64,000 nt of DNA from Pseudomonas khavaziana (GCF_019145205.1 NZ_JAHSTT010000002.1:372001-436000), one strand, 5' to 3'. Shown: positions 37,271-46,731, numbered from the stretch's first letter. Program-made: numbers and translations. The notes: generated by a model from the letters alone, not told the origin.

Positions 37271-38419
37271 ATGCCGTTACCGTCCATGAAAGAGCAGTTC
37301 GCCGCTTTGATCGCCGCGCCGTCGGTGAGCTGCACCCAAGCGTCGCTCGACCAGACCAACCGCCCGGTGATCGATCTGCTCGCCGCGTGGCTGGGCGACT
37401 TGGGCTTTGCTATCGATATCCAGCAAGTCAGCCCTGGTAAATTCAACCTGCTCGCCAGTTTCGGCAGCGGCCCCGGTGGCTTAGTGCTGGCGGGCCATAG
37501 CGATACGGTTCCTTATGATGCGGCGCTGTGGAAGACCGATCCGCTCAAGCTGACGGAAGTCGATGGCCGTTGGGTAGGACTGGGCAGTTGCGACATGAAG
37601 GGATTTTTTGCCCTGGCCATTGAAGCGGTGTTGCCGTTGCTGGACCAGCCATTCAAGCAGCCGCTGCTGATCCTCGCCACCTGTGACGAGGAAAGCTCCA
37701 TGTCCGGTGCACGCGCCCTGGCCGAGGCGGGGCGGCCGCTGGGACGGGCGGCGGTGATTGGCGAGCCGACGGGCCTCAAGCCGATCCGCCTGCACAAGGG
37801 CGTGATGATGGAGCGCATCGACATTCTCGGCCGCAGCGGCCACTCGTCGGACCCAAGCCTGGGCCACAGCGCCCTCGAAGCCATGCACGATGCCGTTGGC
37901 GAATTGCGCGGCCTGCGCCTGGCCTGGCAGCGCGAGTATCGCAATGCGCAATTCAGCGTGCCGCAACCGACCCTGAACTTCGGCTGCATCCACGGCGGCG
38001 ACAACCCCAACCGCATTTGCGGCCAGTGTTCCCTGGAATTCGACCTGCGCCCTTTGCCGGGCATGGACCCCGAGGTGCTGCGTGCGGCGATCCGGCAGAA
38101 GCTCGAACCCCTGGCCGAGCGCCACAAGGTCAAGATCGATTACGCGCCGTTGTTTCCCGAAGTGCCGCCTTTCGAGCAGCCCGAAGACGCCGAGTTGGTG
38201 CGGGTGGCGGAACGTTTGACCGGTCATCGTGCCGAAGCAGTAGCGTTCGGCACCGAAGCGCCTTATCTTCAGCGCCTTGGTTGTGAAACCCTGGTGCTTG
38301 GCCCCGGCGACATCGCCTGTGCCCACCAGCCGGGCGAGTACCTCGAAATGTCACGCTTGACGCCTACAGTGCGTCTATTGCGGGAACTGATCGAACATTA
38401 CTGCCTGAAACCTGCATAA
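37271..38419 (+). CDS. argE: Acetylornithine deacetylase
   Basis: Metallohydrolase (M20 family) making ornithine from N-acetylornithine in arginine synthesis; 382 residues. Zinc-site motifs: LVLAGHSDTVPYD (His, Asp), GLGSCDMKGF (bridging Asp), ATCDEESSMSGA (Glu pair), and a dimerisation domain with GRSGHSSDPSLG. The start MPLPSMKEQFAALIAAPSVS matches known pseudomonad ArgE. It is followed by argA, so the two arginine genes are adjacent. Confidence 0.93.
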   Translation: MPLPSMKEQFAALIAAPSVSCTQASLDQTNRPVIDLLAAWLGDLGFAIDIQQVSPGKFNLLASFGSGPGGLVLAGHSDTVPYDAALWKTDPLKLTEVDGRWVGLGSCDMKGFFALAIEAVLPLLDQPFKQPLLILATCDEESSMSGARALAEAGRPLGRAAVIGEPTGLKPIRLHKGVMMERIDILGRSGHSSDPSLGHSALEAMHDAVGELRGLRLAWQREYRNAQFSVPQPTLNFGCIHGGDNPNRICGQCSLEFDLRPLPGMDPEVLRAAIRQKLEPLAERHKVKIDYAPLFPEVPPFEQPEDAELVRVAERLTGHRAEAVAFGTEAPYLQRLGCETLVLGPGDIACAHQPGEYLEMSRLTPTVRLLRELIEHYCLKPA

Positions 38420-38456
38420 ATTAACCTTTGCCCATTCGTACATAAGGAGAGCGAGC

Positions 38457-38483
38457 GTGTCGCCAAGCCTGTTCCGACGATAA
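38457..38483 (+). CDS. Possible argA leader peptide (8 codons)
   Basis: GTG-initiated ORF reading MSPSLFRR then stop, with AAGGAGAGCGAGC as a very good ribosome-binding site directly before. The last two sense codons are tandem arginine CGA, a rarely used arginine codon in pseudomonads. It lies in the 133-base gap between argE and argA; downstream are CAGCC and GGCTG followed by a T-run, which could form a weak terminator. Translation and function are inferred. Confidence 0.4.
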   Translation: MSPSLFRR

Positions 38484-38552
38484 CCATCAGCCCGCTGTGC
38501 GTTTTTGCGACTCATCCTTTTTCGGCTGCTTTTTATTACAGGCCCAGGTTCC

Positions 38553-39851
38553 ATGCCCGAATACGTCAATTGGCTTCGCCACGCTTCGCCCTACATCAAC
38601 GCCCACCGCGACTGCACCTTTGTGGTCATGCTGCCCGGCGATGGTGTGGACCACCCCAATTTCGGCAATATCGTCCACGACCTGGTGCTGCTCCACAGCC
38701 TGGGTGTGCGGCTGGTGTTGGTGCACGGTTCGCGCCCACAAATCGAAACCCGCCTGCAGGCCCGCGGCCTGACCCCGGCTTACCACGAAGGCCTGCGCAT
38801 CACCGATGCGTCGACGCTGGAGTGCGTGATCGACGCAGTAGGCCATTTGCGTATCGCCATTGAAGCGCGCCTGTCCATGGATATGGCCTCGTCGCCGATG
38901 CAGGGCTCGCGCCTGCGGGTGGCCAGCGGCAACCTGGTGACCGCGCGGCCGATTGGTGTGCTTGAAGGCGTCGACTACCACCACACCGGCGAAGTGCGCC
39001 GGGTCGACCGCAAGGGCATTAATCGCCTGCTGGACGAGCGCTCCATCGTGCTGCTGTCGCCGTTGGGTTATTCCCCCACCGGAGAGATCTTCAACCTGGC
39101 CTGCGAAGACGTCGCCACCCGCGCTGCCATCGATTTAGGCGCCGACAAGCTGCTGTTGTTTGGTGCCGACCTGGGCCTGATCGATGAAAACGGTCGTCTG
39201 GTGCGTGAGCTGCGCCCACAGCAAGTGCCAGCGCACCTGCAACGCCTGGGCAGCAACTATCAAGCCGAGCTGCTCGACGCCGCCGCGCAAGCCTGCCGGG
39301 GTGGAGTGGGGCGCAGCCATATCGTCAGCTATGCCGAAGACGGCGCCTTGCTCACCGAGCTGTTCACCCGGGACGGTGGCGGTACGCTGGTGGCCCAGGA
39401 ACAATTCGAGCTGGTGCGCGAAGCGGCGATTGAAGACGTCGGCGGCTTGCTCGATCTGATCAGCCCATTGGAAGAGCAGGGCATCCTGGTACGCCGCTCG
39501 CGGGAAGTGCTGGAGCGTGAGATCGAACAGTTCAGCGTGGTCGAGCGCGAAGGCATGATCATCGCCTGCGCAGCGCTCTACCAGATTGCGGATTCGGATG
39601 CGGGGGAGTTGGCTTGCCTGGCAGTCAACCCTGAATATCGCCACGGTGGGCGCGGCGATGAATTGCTGGAACGCATTGAGACCCGGGCCCGGGCCCAGGG
39701 GTTGAAGACGTTGTTCGTGCTCACTACTCGTACGGCCCACTGGTTCCGAGAGCGCGGGTTTGTGCCGAGCAGCGTGGACCGCCTGCCGTCGGCGCGGGCG
39801 TCTCTTTACAACTATCAGCGCAATTCCAAGATCTTCGAGAAGGCCTTGTAA
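38553..39851 (+). CDS. argA: N-acetylglutamate synthase
   Basis: First enzyme of arginine synthesis: acetyl-CoA plus glutamate to N-acetylglutamate. Of 432 residues, about 1-280 are an amino-acid-kinase-like domain (FVVMLPGDGVDHPNFGNIVH, LVLVHGSRPQIETRL) that binds arginine for feedback inhibition, and 290-432 a GNAT acetyltransferase domain (ACLAVNPEYRHGGRGDELLE, the acetyl-CoA loop). The start at 38553 fits the family but has no good ribosome-binding site of its own, unlike the short leader ORF upstream. Confidence 0.95.
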   Translation: MPEYVNWLRHASPYINAHRDCTFVVMLPGDGVDHPNFGNIVHDLVLLHSLGVRLVLVHGSRPQIETRLQARGLTPAYHEGLRITDASTLECVIDAVGHLRIAIEARLSMDMASSPMQGSRLRVASGNLVTARPIGVLEGVDYHHTGEVRRVDRKGINRLLDERSIVLLSPLGYSPTGEIFNLACEDVATRAAIDLGADKLLLFGADLGLIDENGRLVRELRPQQVPAHLQRLGSNYQAELLDAAAQACRGGVGRSHIVSYAEDGALLTELFTRDGGGTLVAQEQFELVREAAIEDVGGLLDLISPLEEQGILVRRSREVLEREIEQFSVVEREGMIIACAALYQIADSDAGELACLAVNPEYRHGGRGDELLERIETRARAQGLKTLFVLTTRTAHWFRERGFVPSSVDRLPSARASLYNYQRNSKIFEKAL

Positions 39852-39852
39852 A

Positions 39853-39957
39853 TGTAGGAGGGGCGGTGCGACGATTCGACTTGCTCCCGATAGCGGTGGG
39901 TCAGTTAACAGATAGATCACTGACAGACCGCAATCGGGAGCAAGCTTCCTCCCACAT
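39853..39957. repeat. REP pair, family A with extended left arm
   Basis: The left arm carries the extra segment CGGTGCGACGATTCGAC between the GGGG and TTGCTCC parts; the right arm is the ordinary form with a small change (AAGCTTCCTCCCAC). It begins one base after the argA stop codon and ends just before the convergent TauA-like gene. Confidence 0.9.
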
Positions 39958-39967
39958 TGGACCGCGT

Positions 39968-40954
39968 TTATTCTGTAACGAACTTGTCGGTCACATACGC
40001 CGAATAATCCGGCAACACCGTCTCCACCTTGCCTTGCTCCTTCAAGAACTTCGCAGTCTCCCCAATCGCCTTCGCCGTGCTGCCCTTGAGCAGCGCGTCG
40101 GTCTGTTGTGCCTGCGCATCGGGAAACGTCGTGCCCGCCAGCAACTCTGGAATATCGTCGGCATTGGAGCCTGTCAATTTGGCGATCTTCTGCACCGGTT
40201 CCGAATCCACCGTCCAACTGTCTTTATGCGCGGCATAGTCAGCGAATGAATCGAGGGTGACCTTGGCAAACCTGGCCACTACCTCAGGATGTTTTTCGGC
40301 GAAATCCTTGCGTGCTACCCACACCTCAAACGTCGGTGCGCCCCATTGGCCCACCTGCGCCGCATCGGTCAGGGTTTTGCCGGTCTTGCGGATTTCTCCC
40401 AGGGCCGGTGACCACACGAATGCGCCGTCGATATCGCCGCGCTTCCAGGCGGCGGCGATTTCGGCCGGTTGCAGGTTCACCACTTTGACTTGCTTAGTGT
40501 CCAGCCCCCAATGCTTCAGGGCGCCGAGCAGGCTGTAATGGGAGGTTGAGACGAAGGGTGTGGCGATGGTTTTGCCGATCAGGTCTTCGGGTTTGTCGAT
40601 GCCACTGCCATTACGCACTACCAGGGCTTCAGAAGCGTTGATCTGTGCCGATACGATAAACGCGACGATGGGTAGATTGCGCGAAGCGGCTGCGGCGAGG
40701 GGGCTGGAGCCGAGGTTGCCGATTTGTACATCACCCGAGGCAATGGCCGTGACCACCTCTGGGCCACTGTTGAACCGGCGCCAGGCGATTTTCTCACCAA
40801 TGGTTTTTTCGTAGAGGCCGTCGGCCTGGGGGACTTTGCTGGGGTCGATGCCGGTTTGATAGCCGACGGTTAAATCGGCGGCACTGACACTAAAAGAAAG
40901 TATTAGCGATACAAAAACTGTAACAAATTGACGGGAGGATGTGCGTTTGGCCAT
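39968..40954 (-). CDS. TauA-like taurine/sulfonate binding protein
   Basis: Periplasmic binding protein of the NMT1/TauA group, 328 residues. Signal peptide MAKRTSSRQFVTVFVSLILS ending VSA-ADLTVGYQTG; the family pattern GSGIDKPEDLIGKTIATPFV and DGAFVWSPAL follow. No permease or ATPase gene accompanies it, so it is an orphan here, divergent from a porin gene and upstream of the sulfonate genes. It may feed SsuBC or a taurine permease elsewhere. Confidence 0.85.
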   Translation of the reverse strand: MAKRTSSRQFVTVFVSLILSFSVSAADLTVGYQTGIDPSKVPQADGLYEKTIGEKIAWRRFNSGPEVVTAIASGDVQIGNLGSSPLAAAASRNLPIVAFIVSAQINASEALVVRNGSGIDKPEDLIGKTIATPFVSTSHYSLLGALKHWGLDTKQVKVVNLQPAEIAAAWKRGDIDGAFVWSPALGEIRKTGKTLTDAAQVGQWGAPTFEVWVARKDFAEKHPEVVARFAKVTLDSFADYAAHKDSWTVDSEPVQKIAKLTGSNADDIPELLAGTTFPDAQAQQTDALLKGSTAKAIGETAKFLKEQGKVETVLPDYSAYVTDKFVTE

Positions 40955-41116
40955 GATGGCGTCGCCTTTTTGATCGTGAGTGACGTATGCAACCGTACGG
41001 TCACACTAATCGATCTAAAAAAGCACTGGTAAATACCCTTTAGGAATTAGCTTATGGAGCGGTTCGTGTCAATCGACGCACCCGCTTCACGCATCCGCTT
41101 ATTTCCGAATCGTATG

Positions 41117-41140
41117 AAAAAGAATGAAATAATTCTTTTT
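41117..41140. promoter_or_regulatory. AT-rich inverted repeat
   Basis: AAAAAGAAT and ATTCTTTTT are perfect 9-base arms around GAAATA, roughly midway between the TauA-like gene and the porin gene. It is a possible operator for sulfur-starvation control; no known consensus is matched exactly. Confidence 0.4.
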
Positions 41141-41220
41141 GGGTGTATGAAAAACTCATTACCCTGCAGGGACCAAATCAACTGCGATTAGACCAAGGTA
41201 GTAGACACACAAGGTTACGA

Positions 41221-41250
41221 TTGACTTGGTAGTCACTATCTGGCGCTAAT
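41221..41250 (+). promoter_or_regulatory. Candidate sigma-70 promoter of the porin gene
   Basis: TTGACT (41221-41226) and GCTAAT (41245-41250) with an 18-base spacer, about 75 bases before the porin ATG. The -35 element is good, the -10 moderate. Confidence 0.4.
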
Positions 41251-41324
41251 CGCGCATCTGTGGATCCAGGGCGTCAGACCCGGGACCAAAGAAATACAAA
41301 AATTAGAAACGAGAGGAGCGGTAC

Positions 41325-42665
41325 ATGAAGAAGTCCACCTTGGCTGTGGCTGTAGCATTGGGCGCAATCGCCCAGCAAGCAGGCGCCGCCGGTTTCATCG
41401 AAGACAGCAAGGCCACACTGGGCCTGCGTAACTTCTACATCAACACCGATAACCGCGAAGGCGCTGGTGCGAACAAGAACGAAGAGTGGGGCCAAGGCTT
41501 CGATCTGCGTTTCATCTCCGGTTACACCCAAGGCACCGTCGGCTTCGGTCTTGACGCTATCGGCCTGCTGGGTGTTCGCCTGGATTCCGGCGGCGGCACT
41601 AACGGCGCGACTGCCAGCTCCTACGGCGGCACCATCTTTCCGAGCAAGTCCAATGGCGAAGCCGTTGATAACTACTCCAGCCTGGGCCTGACTGCCAAAG
41701 CCAAGATCTCCCAGACCGAACTGAAGCTGGGTACCTTGCAGCCTAAGCTGCCGGTCATCGTCACCAACGATGGTCGTATGCTGCCGCAGACCTTCCAGGG
41801 TGGCCAGATCACCTCCAGCGACATCAAGGACCTGACCCTGGTCGCCGGCCAGATCGAAAAAGCCAAGGGCCGTAACTCCAGCAACAATGAAAGCCTGTCC
41901 ATCTCCGGCGCCAACAGCCGTGGTGCGAACTGGCGTTCGAGCAACAAGTTCTACTACGCCGGTGGTGACTACAAGATCACCAAGGACCTGACCGCCCAGT
42001 ACTACTACGGCAACCTGGAAGATTTCTACAAGCAACACTTCCTGGGTCTGACCCATAACTGGGCTATCGGCCCTGGCGTGCTGAAGTCCGACCTGCGTTA
42101 CTTCAACAGCTCCGACGACGGTAACAATGGCAACCAGTCCGCCTACTTCTCCACAGGTAACTACGGTGGCGTCAACAACGGTCGTGGCAAGGTGGATAAC
42201 AACCTGTACAGCGGTCTGTTCCTGTACTCGGTTGCCGGTCACACCTTCGGTGGCGGTTACCAGGTCAGCAACGGCAGCAGCGACTTCCCTTGGCTGAATC
42301 AGGGTGACGGCTCGTCGGCCTACATCACCACCGACATGCAGATCCAGAAGTTCGCCCGTGCCGGCGAGCGTACCTGGCAAGCTCGCTACTCCTACGACTT
42401 CGCCAAGGTTGGTGTACCTGGTCTGACCGCTGGTGTGGTTTACCTGAAAGGTGATCATATCGACACCGTCTCCAGCAACCGTACCGAGTTCACCGGCCAG
42501 TCCGAGTGGGAACGTGACATCACTGTTGCCTACGTCGTACCGGAAGGTCCGCTGAAGAACGTTGGCGTGGCGTGGAAAAACGCTATGTGGCGCAGCGATA
42601 TCGCCAGCACACGTAACCAGGACGAAAACCGCCTGATCGTCAGCTACTCGATCCCGCTGTTGTAA
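41325..42665 (+). CDS. OprD/OprE family outer-membrane porin
   Basis: 446-residue substrate-specific porin, an 18-strand barrel family. Signal peptide MKKSTLAVAVALGAIAQQAG ending AGA-AGFIEDSK; then SKATLGLRNFYINTDNR, the typical OprD N-terminal strand and plug, RGANWRSSNKFYYAGGDY, and a C-terminal IVSYSIPLL. Codon use is highly biased, suggesting strong expression; GAGAGGAG precedes the ATG and a strong terminator follows. Its place beside sulfonate genes suggests uptake of organosulfur compounds, which is inferred. Confidence 0.9.
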   Translation: MKKSTLAVAVALGAIAQQAGAAGFIEDSKATLGLRNFYINTDNREGAGANKNEEWGQGFDLRFISGYTQGTVGFGLDAIGLLGVRLDSGGGTNGATASSYGGTIFPSKSNGEAVDNYSSLGLTAKAKISQTELKLGTLQPKLPVIVTNDGRMLPQTFQGGQITSSDIKDLTLVAGQIEKAKGRNSSNNESLSISGANSRGANWRSSNKFYYAGGDYKITKDLTAQYYYGNLEDFYKQHFLGLTHNWAIGPGVLKSDLRYFNSSDDGNNGNQSAYFSTGNYGGVNNGRGKVDNNLYSGLFLYSVAGHTFGGGYQVSNGSSDFPWLNQGDGSSAYITTDMQIQKFARAGERTWQARYSYDFAKVGVPGLTAGVVYLKGDHIDTVSSNRTEFTGQSEWERDITVAYVVPEGPLKNVGVAWKNAMWRSDIASTRNQDENRLIVSYSIPLL

Positions 42666-42675
42666 GCCTGTAAAA

Positions 42676-42718
42676 CCTTGCCCGGCGCAATGCCGGGCAA
42701 GGTGTTTTGCTTTTTTTC
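42676..42718 (+). terminator. Terminator after the porin gene
   Basis: Arms CCTTGCCCGGC (42676-42686) and GCCGGGCAAGG (42692-42702) with a 5-base loop, followed by T-rich GTGTTTTGCTTTTTTT. Confidence 0.92.
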
Positions 42719-42848
42719 AAGTCGGGCTCAACCCCCGCAAGCCCTTCCTGAACCCTCTTTTTACAGCGTCTCAAGGCCTTCTCGAACCTTGAAAACAATG
42801 TTGGTCCCCGTTTGTACCCAAGTCCAGTGAACACATTTTTAATATTCC

Positions 42849-42865
42849 TTTATCGTCTAGATAAA
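42849..42865. promoter_or_regulatory. AT-rich inverted repeat before lsfA
   Basis: TTTATC and GATAAA flank GTCTA, 75 bases upstream of the lsfA start, in a strongly AT-rich stretch. A similar dyad lies the same distance before ssuE. Confidence 0.35.
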
Positions 42866-42940
42866 TCAATATTTATTCTTTTTAAATAATCCCAGATCCA
42901 TGCACAGTGGGCTCCATAAGCACTCATCAGGAGCTACACC

Positions 42941-43579
42941 ATGAGCCTACGACTGGGCGACATCGCCCCCGACTTCGAACAGGATTCCAGCGCCGGCAAG
43001 ATTCGTTTCCACGAATGGCTGGGAGACAGCTGGGGTGTGCTGTTTTCCCATCCGGCGGACTTCACTCCGGTGTGCACTACCGAGCTGGGCTTCACTGCCA
43101 AGCTCAAGGACGAATTTGCCAAACGTGGCGTCAAGGCTATCGCCCTGTCGGTAGACCCGGTGGACTCGCACCACAAGTGGATCGAAGACATCAACGAAAC
43201 CCAGAACACCATCGTCAACTTCCCGATCCTGGCCGATGCGGATCGCAAGGTCTCGGACCTCTACGACCTGATCCATCCGAACGCCAGTGACACGCTCACC
43301 GTGCGCTCCTTGTTCGTGATCGACCCGAACAAGAAGATCCGCCTGACCATCACCTACCCGGCCAGCACCGGGCGTAACTTCCATGAAATCCTGCGGGTGA
43401 TCGACTCACTGCAACTGACCGACAACCACAAGGTCGCCACCCCGGCCAACTGGCAGGATGGGGATGAGGTGGTGATAGTGCCGTCGCTCAAGGATGAGGA
43501 AGAGATCAAGAAACGCTTTCCAAAGGGCTACCGCGCCGTGAAGCCGTACCTGCGCCTCACCCCACAACCCAACCGTTAA
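42941..43579 (+). CDS. lsfA: 1-Cys peroxiredoxin LsfA
   Basis: Prx6-type thiol peroxidase, 212 residues, reducing hydrogen peroxide and organic peroxides. The peroxidatic cysteine is C45 in HPADFTPVCTTELG; there is no second conserved resolving cysteine. The C-terminal PSLKDEEEIKKRFPKGYRAV is typical of the Prx6 group. LsfA was first described as a sulfate-starvation-induced protein in pseudomonads, which fits its place just before the ssu operon. A terminator follows at 43724. Confidence 0.93.
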   Translation: MSLRLGDIAPDFEQDSSAGKIRFHEWLGDSWGVLFSHPADFTPVCTTELGFTAKLKDEFAKRGVKAIALSVDPVDSHHKWIEDINETQNTIVNFPILADADRKVSDLYDLIHPNASDTLTVRSLFVIDPNKKIRLTITYPASTGRNFHEILRVIDSLQLTDNHKVATPANWQDGDEVVIVPSLKDEEEIKKRFPKGYRAVKPYLRLTPQPNR

Positions 43580-43599
43580 GGCGTTACGCACAAGCCCTC

Positions 43600-43698
43600 T
43601 GTAGGAGCGAGCTTGCTCGCGAAAAACGTTAACGGTAACGCGTAGTTCTAGATGAGCGCGGCGCCTATGAGTTTTTCGCGAGCAAGCTCGCTCCTACA
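43600..43698. repeat. REP pair, family B
   Basis: TGTAGGAGCGAGCTTGCTCG and its inverse around a spacer with ACGTTAACGGTAACGCG and CCTATGAGTTTTT. It shares spacer blocks with the pairs at 35.6 and 55.6 kb. Confidence 0.93.
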
Positions 43699-43723
43699 AC
43701 TGGTACTTACATAGCAGGGGTTT

Positions 43724-43750
43724 TCAGGCCGTTTTAACGGCCTTTTTTTC
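43724..43750 (+). terminator. Terminator between lsfA and ssuE
   Basis: AGGCCGTT and AACGGCCT pair directly, followed by seven T. It probably ends the lsfA message after the REP. Confidence 0.85.
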
Positions 43751-43805
43751 GTCTGGCGATTGATCAACGGCTTATGTATTTATGGAATAAACAAATGAAT
43801 AAATA

Positions 43806-43827
43806 AGATTTATAGATATATAAATCT
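43806..43827. promoter_or_regulatory. AT-rich inverted repeat before ssuE
   Basis: AGATTTAT and ATAAATCT flank AGATAT, 72 bases upstream of the ssuE ATG. It is a candidate site for the activator of the ssu operon (CysB is the known regulator in relatives). Confidence 0.35.
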
Positions 43828-43899
43828 GCTGCTAAGGTCTGTTCCATCTTGGCACCATCACATCGCGAACCGCTGACACTTGCTTAAGGAATTCCCTAC

Positions 43900-44493
43900 A
43901 TGCTGGTCGTAACACTTGGAGGCAGTCCCAGCCAGCGTTCCCGCTCCGGGGTGCTGCTGGATAAAACCCGTCAATGGCTGCAACGCCAGGGCGTGGAGGT
44001 GGTGAGTTACCAGATACGGGACTTCCCGGCCGAGGACTTGCTGCATGCGCGCTTCGACAGCCCCAAGGTCATCGATCTGCTGCAACAGGTGGCCAATGCC
44101 GACGGCCTGGTGATTGCCACGCCGGTGTACAAGGCGTCGTTTTCCGGCGCGTTGAAAACCGTGTTGGACCTGCTGCCTGAACGCGCCCTGGCTCATAAGG
44201 TGGTGTTGCCGATAGCCACCGGGGGCAGCATCGCCCACATGCTGGCGGTGGACTACGCGTTGAAGCCGGTGTTGTCGGCCCTCAAAGCCCAGGAATTGCT
44301 CCACGGTATTTTTGCCGAGGACAGCCAGATCGCCTATGGCGAAGGCAGCGTCCAGGCGCAACTGGTGCCAGTGCTCGAGCAGCGTTTGCACGAGGCCCTG
44401 GAACAGCTCTACAGCGCCATGGCCCGGCGCCCGAAACCACTGGACCCCGATGTATTGAATGAACGTTTGTTGAGCGCTCGCTGGAGCATCTGA
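43900..44493 (+). CDS. ssuE: NADPH-dependent FMN reductase of sulfonate metabolism
   Basis: Supplies reduced FMN to the monooxygenase SsuD. The 197 residues show the flavodoxin-like fold with [12 protein letters not shown] (FMN phosphate site) and [20 protein letters not shown], and [16 protein letters not shown]. It is the first gene of ssuEADCBF. The lead region is AT-rich. Confidence 0.95.
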   Translation: MLVVTLGGSPSQRSRSGVLLDKTRQWLQRQGVEVVSYQIRDFPAEDLLHARFDSPKVIDLLQQVANADGLVIATPVYKASFSGALKTVLDLLPERALAHKVVLPIATGGSIAHMLAVDYALKPVLSALKAQELLHGIFAEDSQIAYGEGSVQAQLVPVLEQRLHEALEQLYSAMARRPKPLDPDVLNERLLSARWSI

Positions 44494-44588
44494 GCCTTAC
44501 CCAATATCGAGAAACACTCACCTTACTCAGCCGCCAACGGCCAAGCAGGTGCAGCCAAAACCTTAATCGCAACTGTGGAGAGAGCGCC

Positions 44589-45557
44589 ATGCGCACTGTC
44601 ATCTTGCGTCGTGGTCTGGTCGCACTGTTTGCTGCGGCTGTGTCCTTCGGCGCCATTGTTCAAGCCCAAGCCGCCGAGACCCTGCGGATCGGTTATCAGA
44701 AGTACGGCACCCTGGTGCTGCTCAAGGCCAAGGGTTCCCTGGAAAAACGCCTCGCCGCCCAAGGCGTGCAGGTGCAGTGGACCGAGTTCCCCGGCGGACC
44801 GCAGTTGCTCGAGGGCCTGAACGTCGGCGCCATCGACTTCGGCGTCACCGGTGAAACCCCACCGGTCTTTGCCCAGGCTGCCGGCGCTGATCTGCTCTAT
44901 GTTGCCTACGAACCACCAGCGCCCACCAGCGAAGCGATCCTGGTGCCCAAGGACTCGCCGATCAAATCGGTGGCCGAGTTGAAGGGCAAAAAGGTCGTGC
45001 TCAACAAAGGCTCCAACGTGCACTACCTGCTGGTGCGTGCCCTGGCAGATGCCGGCCTCAACTACACCGACGTGAAGACAGTATTCCTGCCGCCCGCTGA
45101 TGCCCGCGCCGCATTCGAGCGCGGCAGCGTAGACGCCTGGGTGATTTGGGACCCGTACCAGGCTGCCGCCGAGAATCAACTGCAGGCCCGCACCCTGCGT
45201 GACGGCACCGGCATCGCCGACAACCATCAGTTCTACCTGGCCACCAAGCCCTATGCCGAGCAACACCCTGAAGTGATCAAGGCATTGGTGGAAGAAGTGC
45301 GCGCAGTGGGCGAGTGGTCCAAGGCCAACCCTGAGCAGGTCACCGAACAAGTCGCACCACTGCTGGGCCTGCCAGCCGAAATCACCCTGACCTCGGTGAA
45401 ACGCCAGGGCTACGGCGCGCTGCTCCTGACGCCCGAAGTAGTCGCCGCCCAGCAAAAAATCGCCGACACCTTCTACCAACTCAAATTGATCCCCAAGCCC
45501 TTGAGCATCAAGGACGTGATCTGGACGCCATCCGCCACGGTTGCCAAAGCGCCGTAA
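44589..45557 (+). CDS. ssuA: Aliphatic sulfonate ABC transporter binding protein
   Basis: Periplasmic receptor for alkanesulfonates, 322 residues. Signal peptide [20 protein letters not shown] ending [15 protein letters not shown]; the family motifs [17 protein letters not shown] and [20 protein letters not shown] follow, then [12 protein letters not shown]. It lies between ssuE and ssuD in the usual order. Confidence 0.95.
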   Translation: MRTVILRRGLVALFAAAVSFGAIVQAQAAETLRIGYQKYGTLVLLKAKGSLEKRLAAQGVQVQWTEFPGGPQLLEGLNVGAIDFGVTGETPPVFAQAAGADLLYVAYEPPAPTSEAILVPKDSPIKSVAELKGKKVVLNKGSNVHYLLVRALADAGLNYTDVKTVFLPPADARAAFERGSVDAWVIWDPYQAAAENQLQARTLRDGTGIADNHQFYLATKPYAEQHPEVIKALVEEVRAVGEWSKANPEQVTEQVAPLLGLPAEITLTSVKRQGYGALLLTPEVVAAQQKIADTFYQLKLIPKPLSIKDVIWTPSATVAKAP

Positions 45558-45582
45558 TCCGATTTCTTCAGGAGACAACTCC

Positions 45583-46731
45583 ATGAGCCTCAATATTTTC
45601 TGGTTCCTGCCTACCCATGGCGACGGCCATTACCTTGGCACCGCCGAAGGCGCTCGTGCCGTCGACCACGGTTACCTGCAACAAGTGGCCCAGGCCGCTG
45701 ACCGCCTGGGTTTCGGTGGGGTGTTGATCCCCACCGGTCGTTCCTGCGAAGACTCGTGGCTGGTGGCGGCCTCGCTGATTCCAGTGACCCAGCGCTTGAA
45801 ATTCCTGGTCGCCCTGCGCCCCGGGATCATTTCCCCGACGGTGGCCGCACGCCAGGCCGCAACCCTGGACCGCTTGTCCGGTGGTCGCGCGTTGTTCAAC
45901 CTGGTCACCGGCGGTGACCCCGAAGAGCTGGCCGGCGACGGCTTGTTCCTCAGCCACGAAGAGCGCTACCAGGCCTCGGTGGAATTCACCCGCATCTGGC
46001 GCCGAGTGCTGGAGGGCGAAACTGTGGACTACGACGGCGAGCACATCAGCGTCAAAGGCGCCAAGCTGCTTTACCCGCCGATCCAGCAGCCGCGCCCGCC
46101 GCTGTACTTCGGTGGCTCCTCCGAAGCCGCCCAGGACCTGGCAGCCGAACAGGTGGAAATGGTGCTGACCTGGGGCGAACCCCCGGCTGCGGTTGCGGAA
46201 AAAATCGCCCAGGTTCGCGCCAAAGCCGAAAAACTCGGACGTACTCTGCGCTTCGGCATTCGCCTGCATGTGATTGTGCGCGAAACCAACGAAGAGGCCT
46301 GGAAAGCCGCCGACAAACTCATCTCCCATCTGGATGACGACACCATCGCCCGCGCCCAGGCGTCCCTGGCGCGTTTTGACTCGGTCGGCCAGCAACGCAT
46401 GGCGGCCTTGCATGGCGGCAGCCGTGACAACCTGGAAGTCAGCCCCAACCTGTGGGCAGGCGTCGGCCTGGTGCGGGGCGGTGCCGGGACCGCGCTGGTC
46501 GGCGATGGTCCGACGGTTGCAGCGCGGGTCAAGGAATACGCGGACCTGGGCATCGATACCTTTATCTTCTCCGGTTATCCGCACCTGGAGGAGTCTTATC
46601 GGGTCGCCGAGCTGTTGTTCCCGCACCTGGATATCGAGCGTCCCGAGCTCCCGAAAAGTGCTGGCTACGTCAGCCCGTTCGGCGAGATGGTCGCCAACGA
46701 TATCCTTCCCAAAGCTGCGTCACAGAGTTGA
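45583..46731 (+). CDS. ssuD: FMNH2-dependent alkanesulfonate monooxygenase
   Basis: Two-component monooxygenase oxidising alkanesulfonates to aldehyde and sulfite with FMNH2 from SsuE. The 382-residue bacterial-luciferase-like protein starts [19 protein letters not shown] and has [20 protein letters not shown] and the conserved active-site region [19 protein letters not shown] near the C-terminus. AGGAG precedes the ATG at 45583; an earlier in-frame start lies within ssuA. Confidence 0.96.
   Translation: MSLNIFWFLPTHGDGHYLGTAEGARAVDHGYLQQVAQAADRLGFGGVLIPTGRSCEDSWLVAASLIPVTQRLKFLVALRPGIISPTVAARQAATLDRLSGGRALFNLVTGGDPEELAGDGLFLSHEERYQASVEFTRIWRRVLEGETVDYDGEHISVKGAKLLYPPIQQPRPPLYFGGSSEAAQDLAAEQVEMVLTWGEPPAAVAEKIAQVRAKAEKLGRTLRFGIRLHVIVRETNEEAWKAADKLISHLDDDTIARAQASLARFDSVGQQRMAALHGGSRDNLEVSPNLWAGVGLVRGGAGTALVGDGPTVAARVKEYADLGIDTFIFSGYPHLEESYRVAELLFPHLDIERPELPKSAGYVSPFGEMVANDILPKAASQS

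Larger units (their letters stand above)
40955..41324. other. 370-base divergent regulatory gap
   Basis: Lies between the TauA-like gene and the porin gene. It holds an AT-rich inverted repeat (41117-41140), a promoter-like pair (41221-41250) and the porin's ribosome-binding site GAGAGGAG. No ORF with coding character was seen. Confidence 0.6.
43580..43899. other. 320-base gap with REP, terminator and AT-rich ssu promoter region
   Basis: Between lsfA and ssuE. In order it holds a family B REP pair, a terminator and an AT-rich stretch with an inverted repeat (43806-43827). No coding sequence was seen. Confidence 0.6.
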
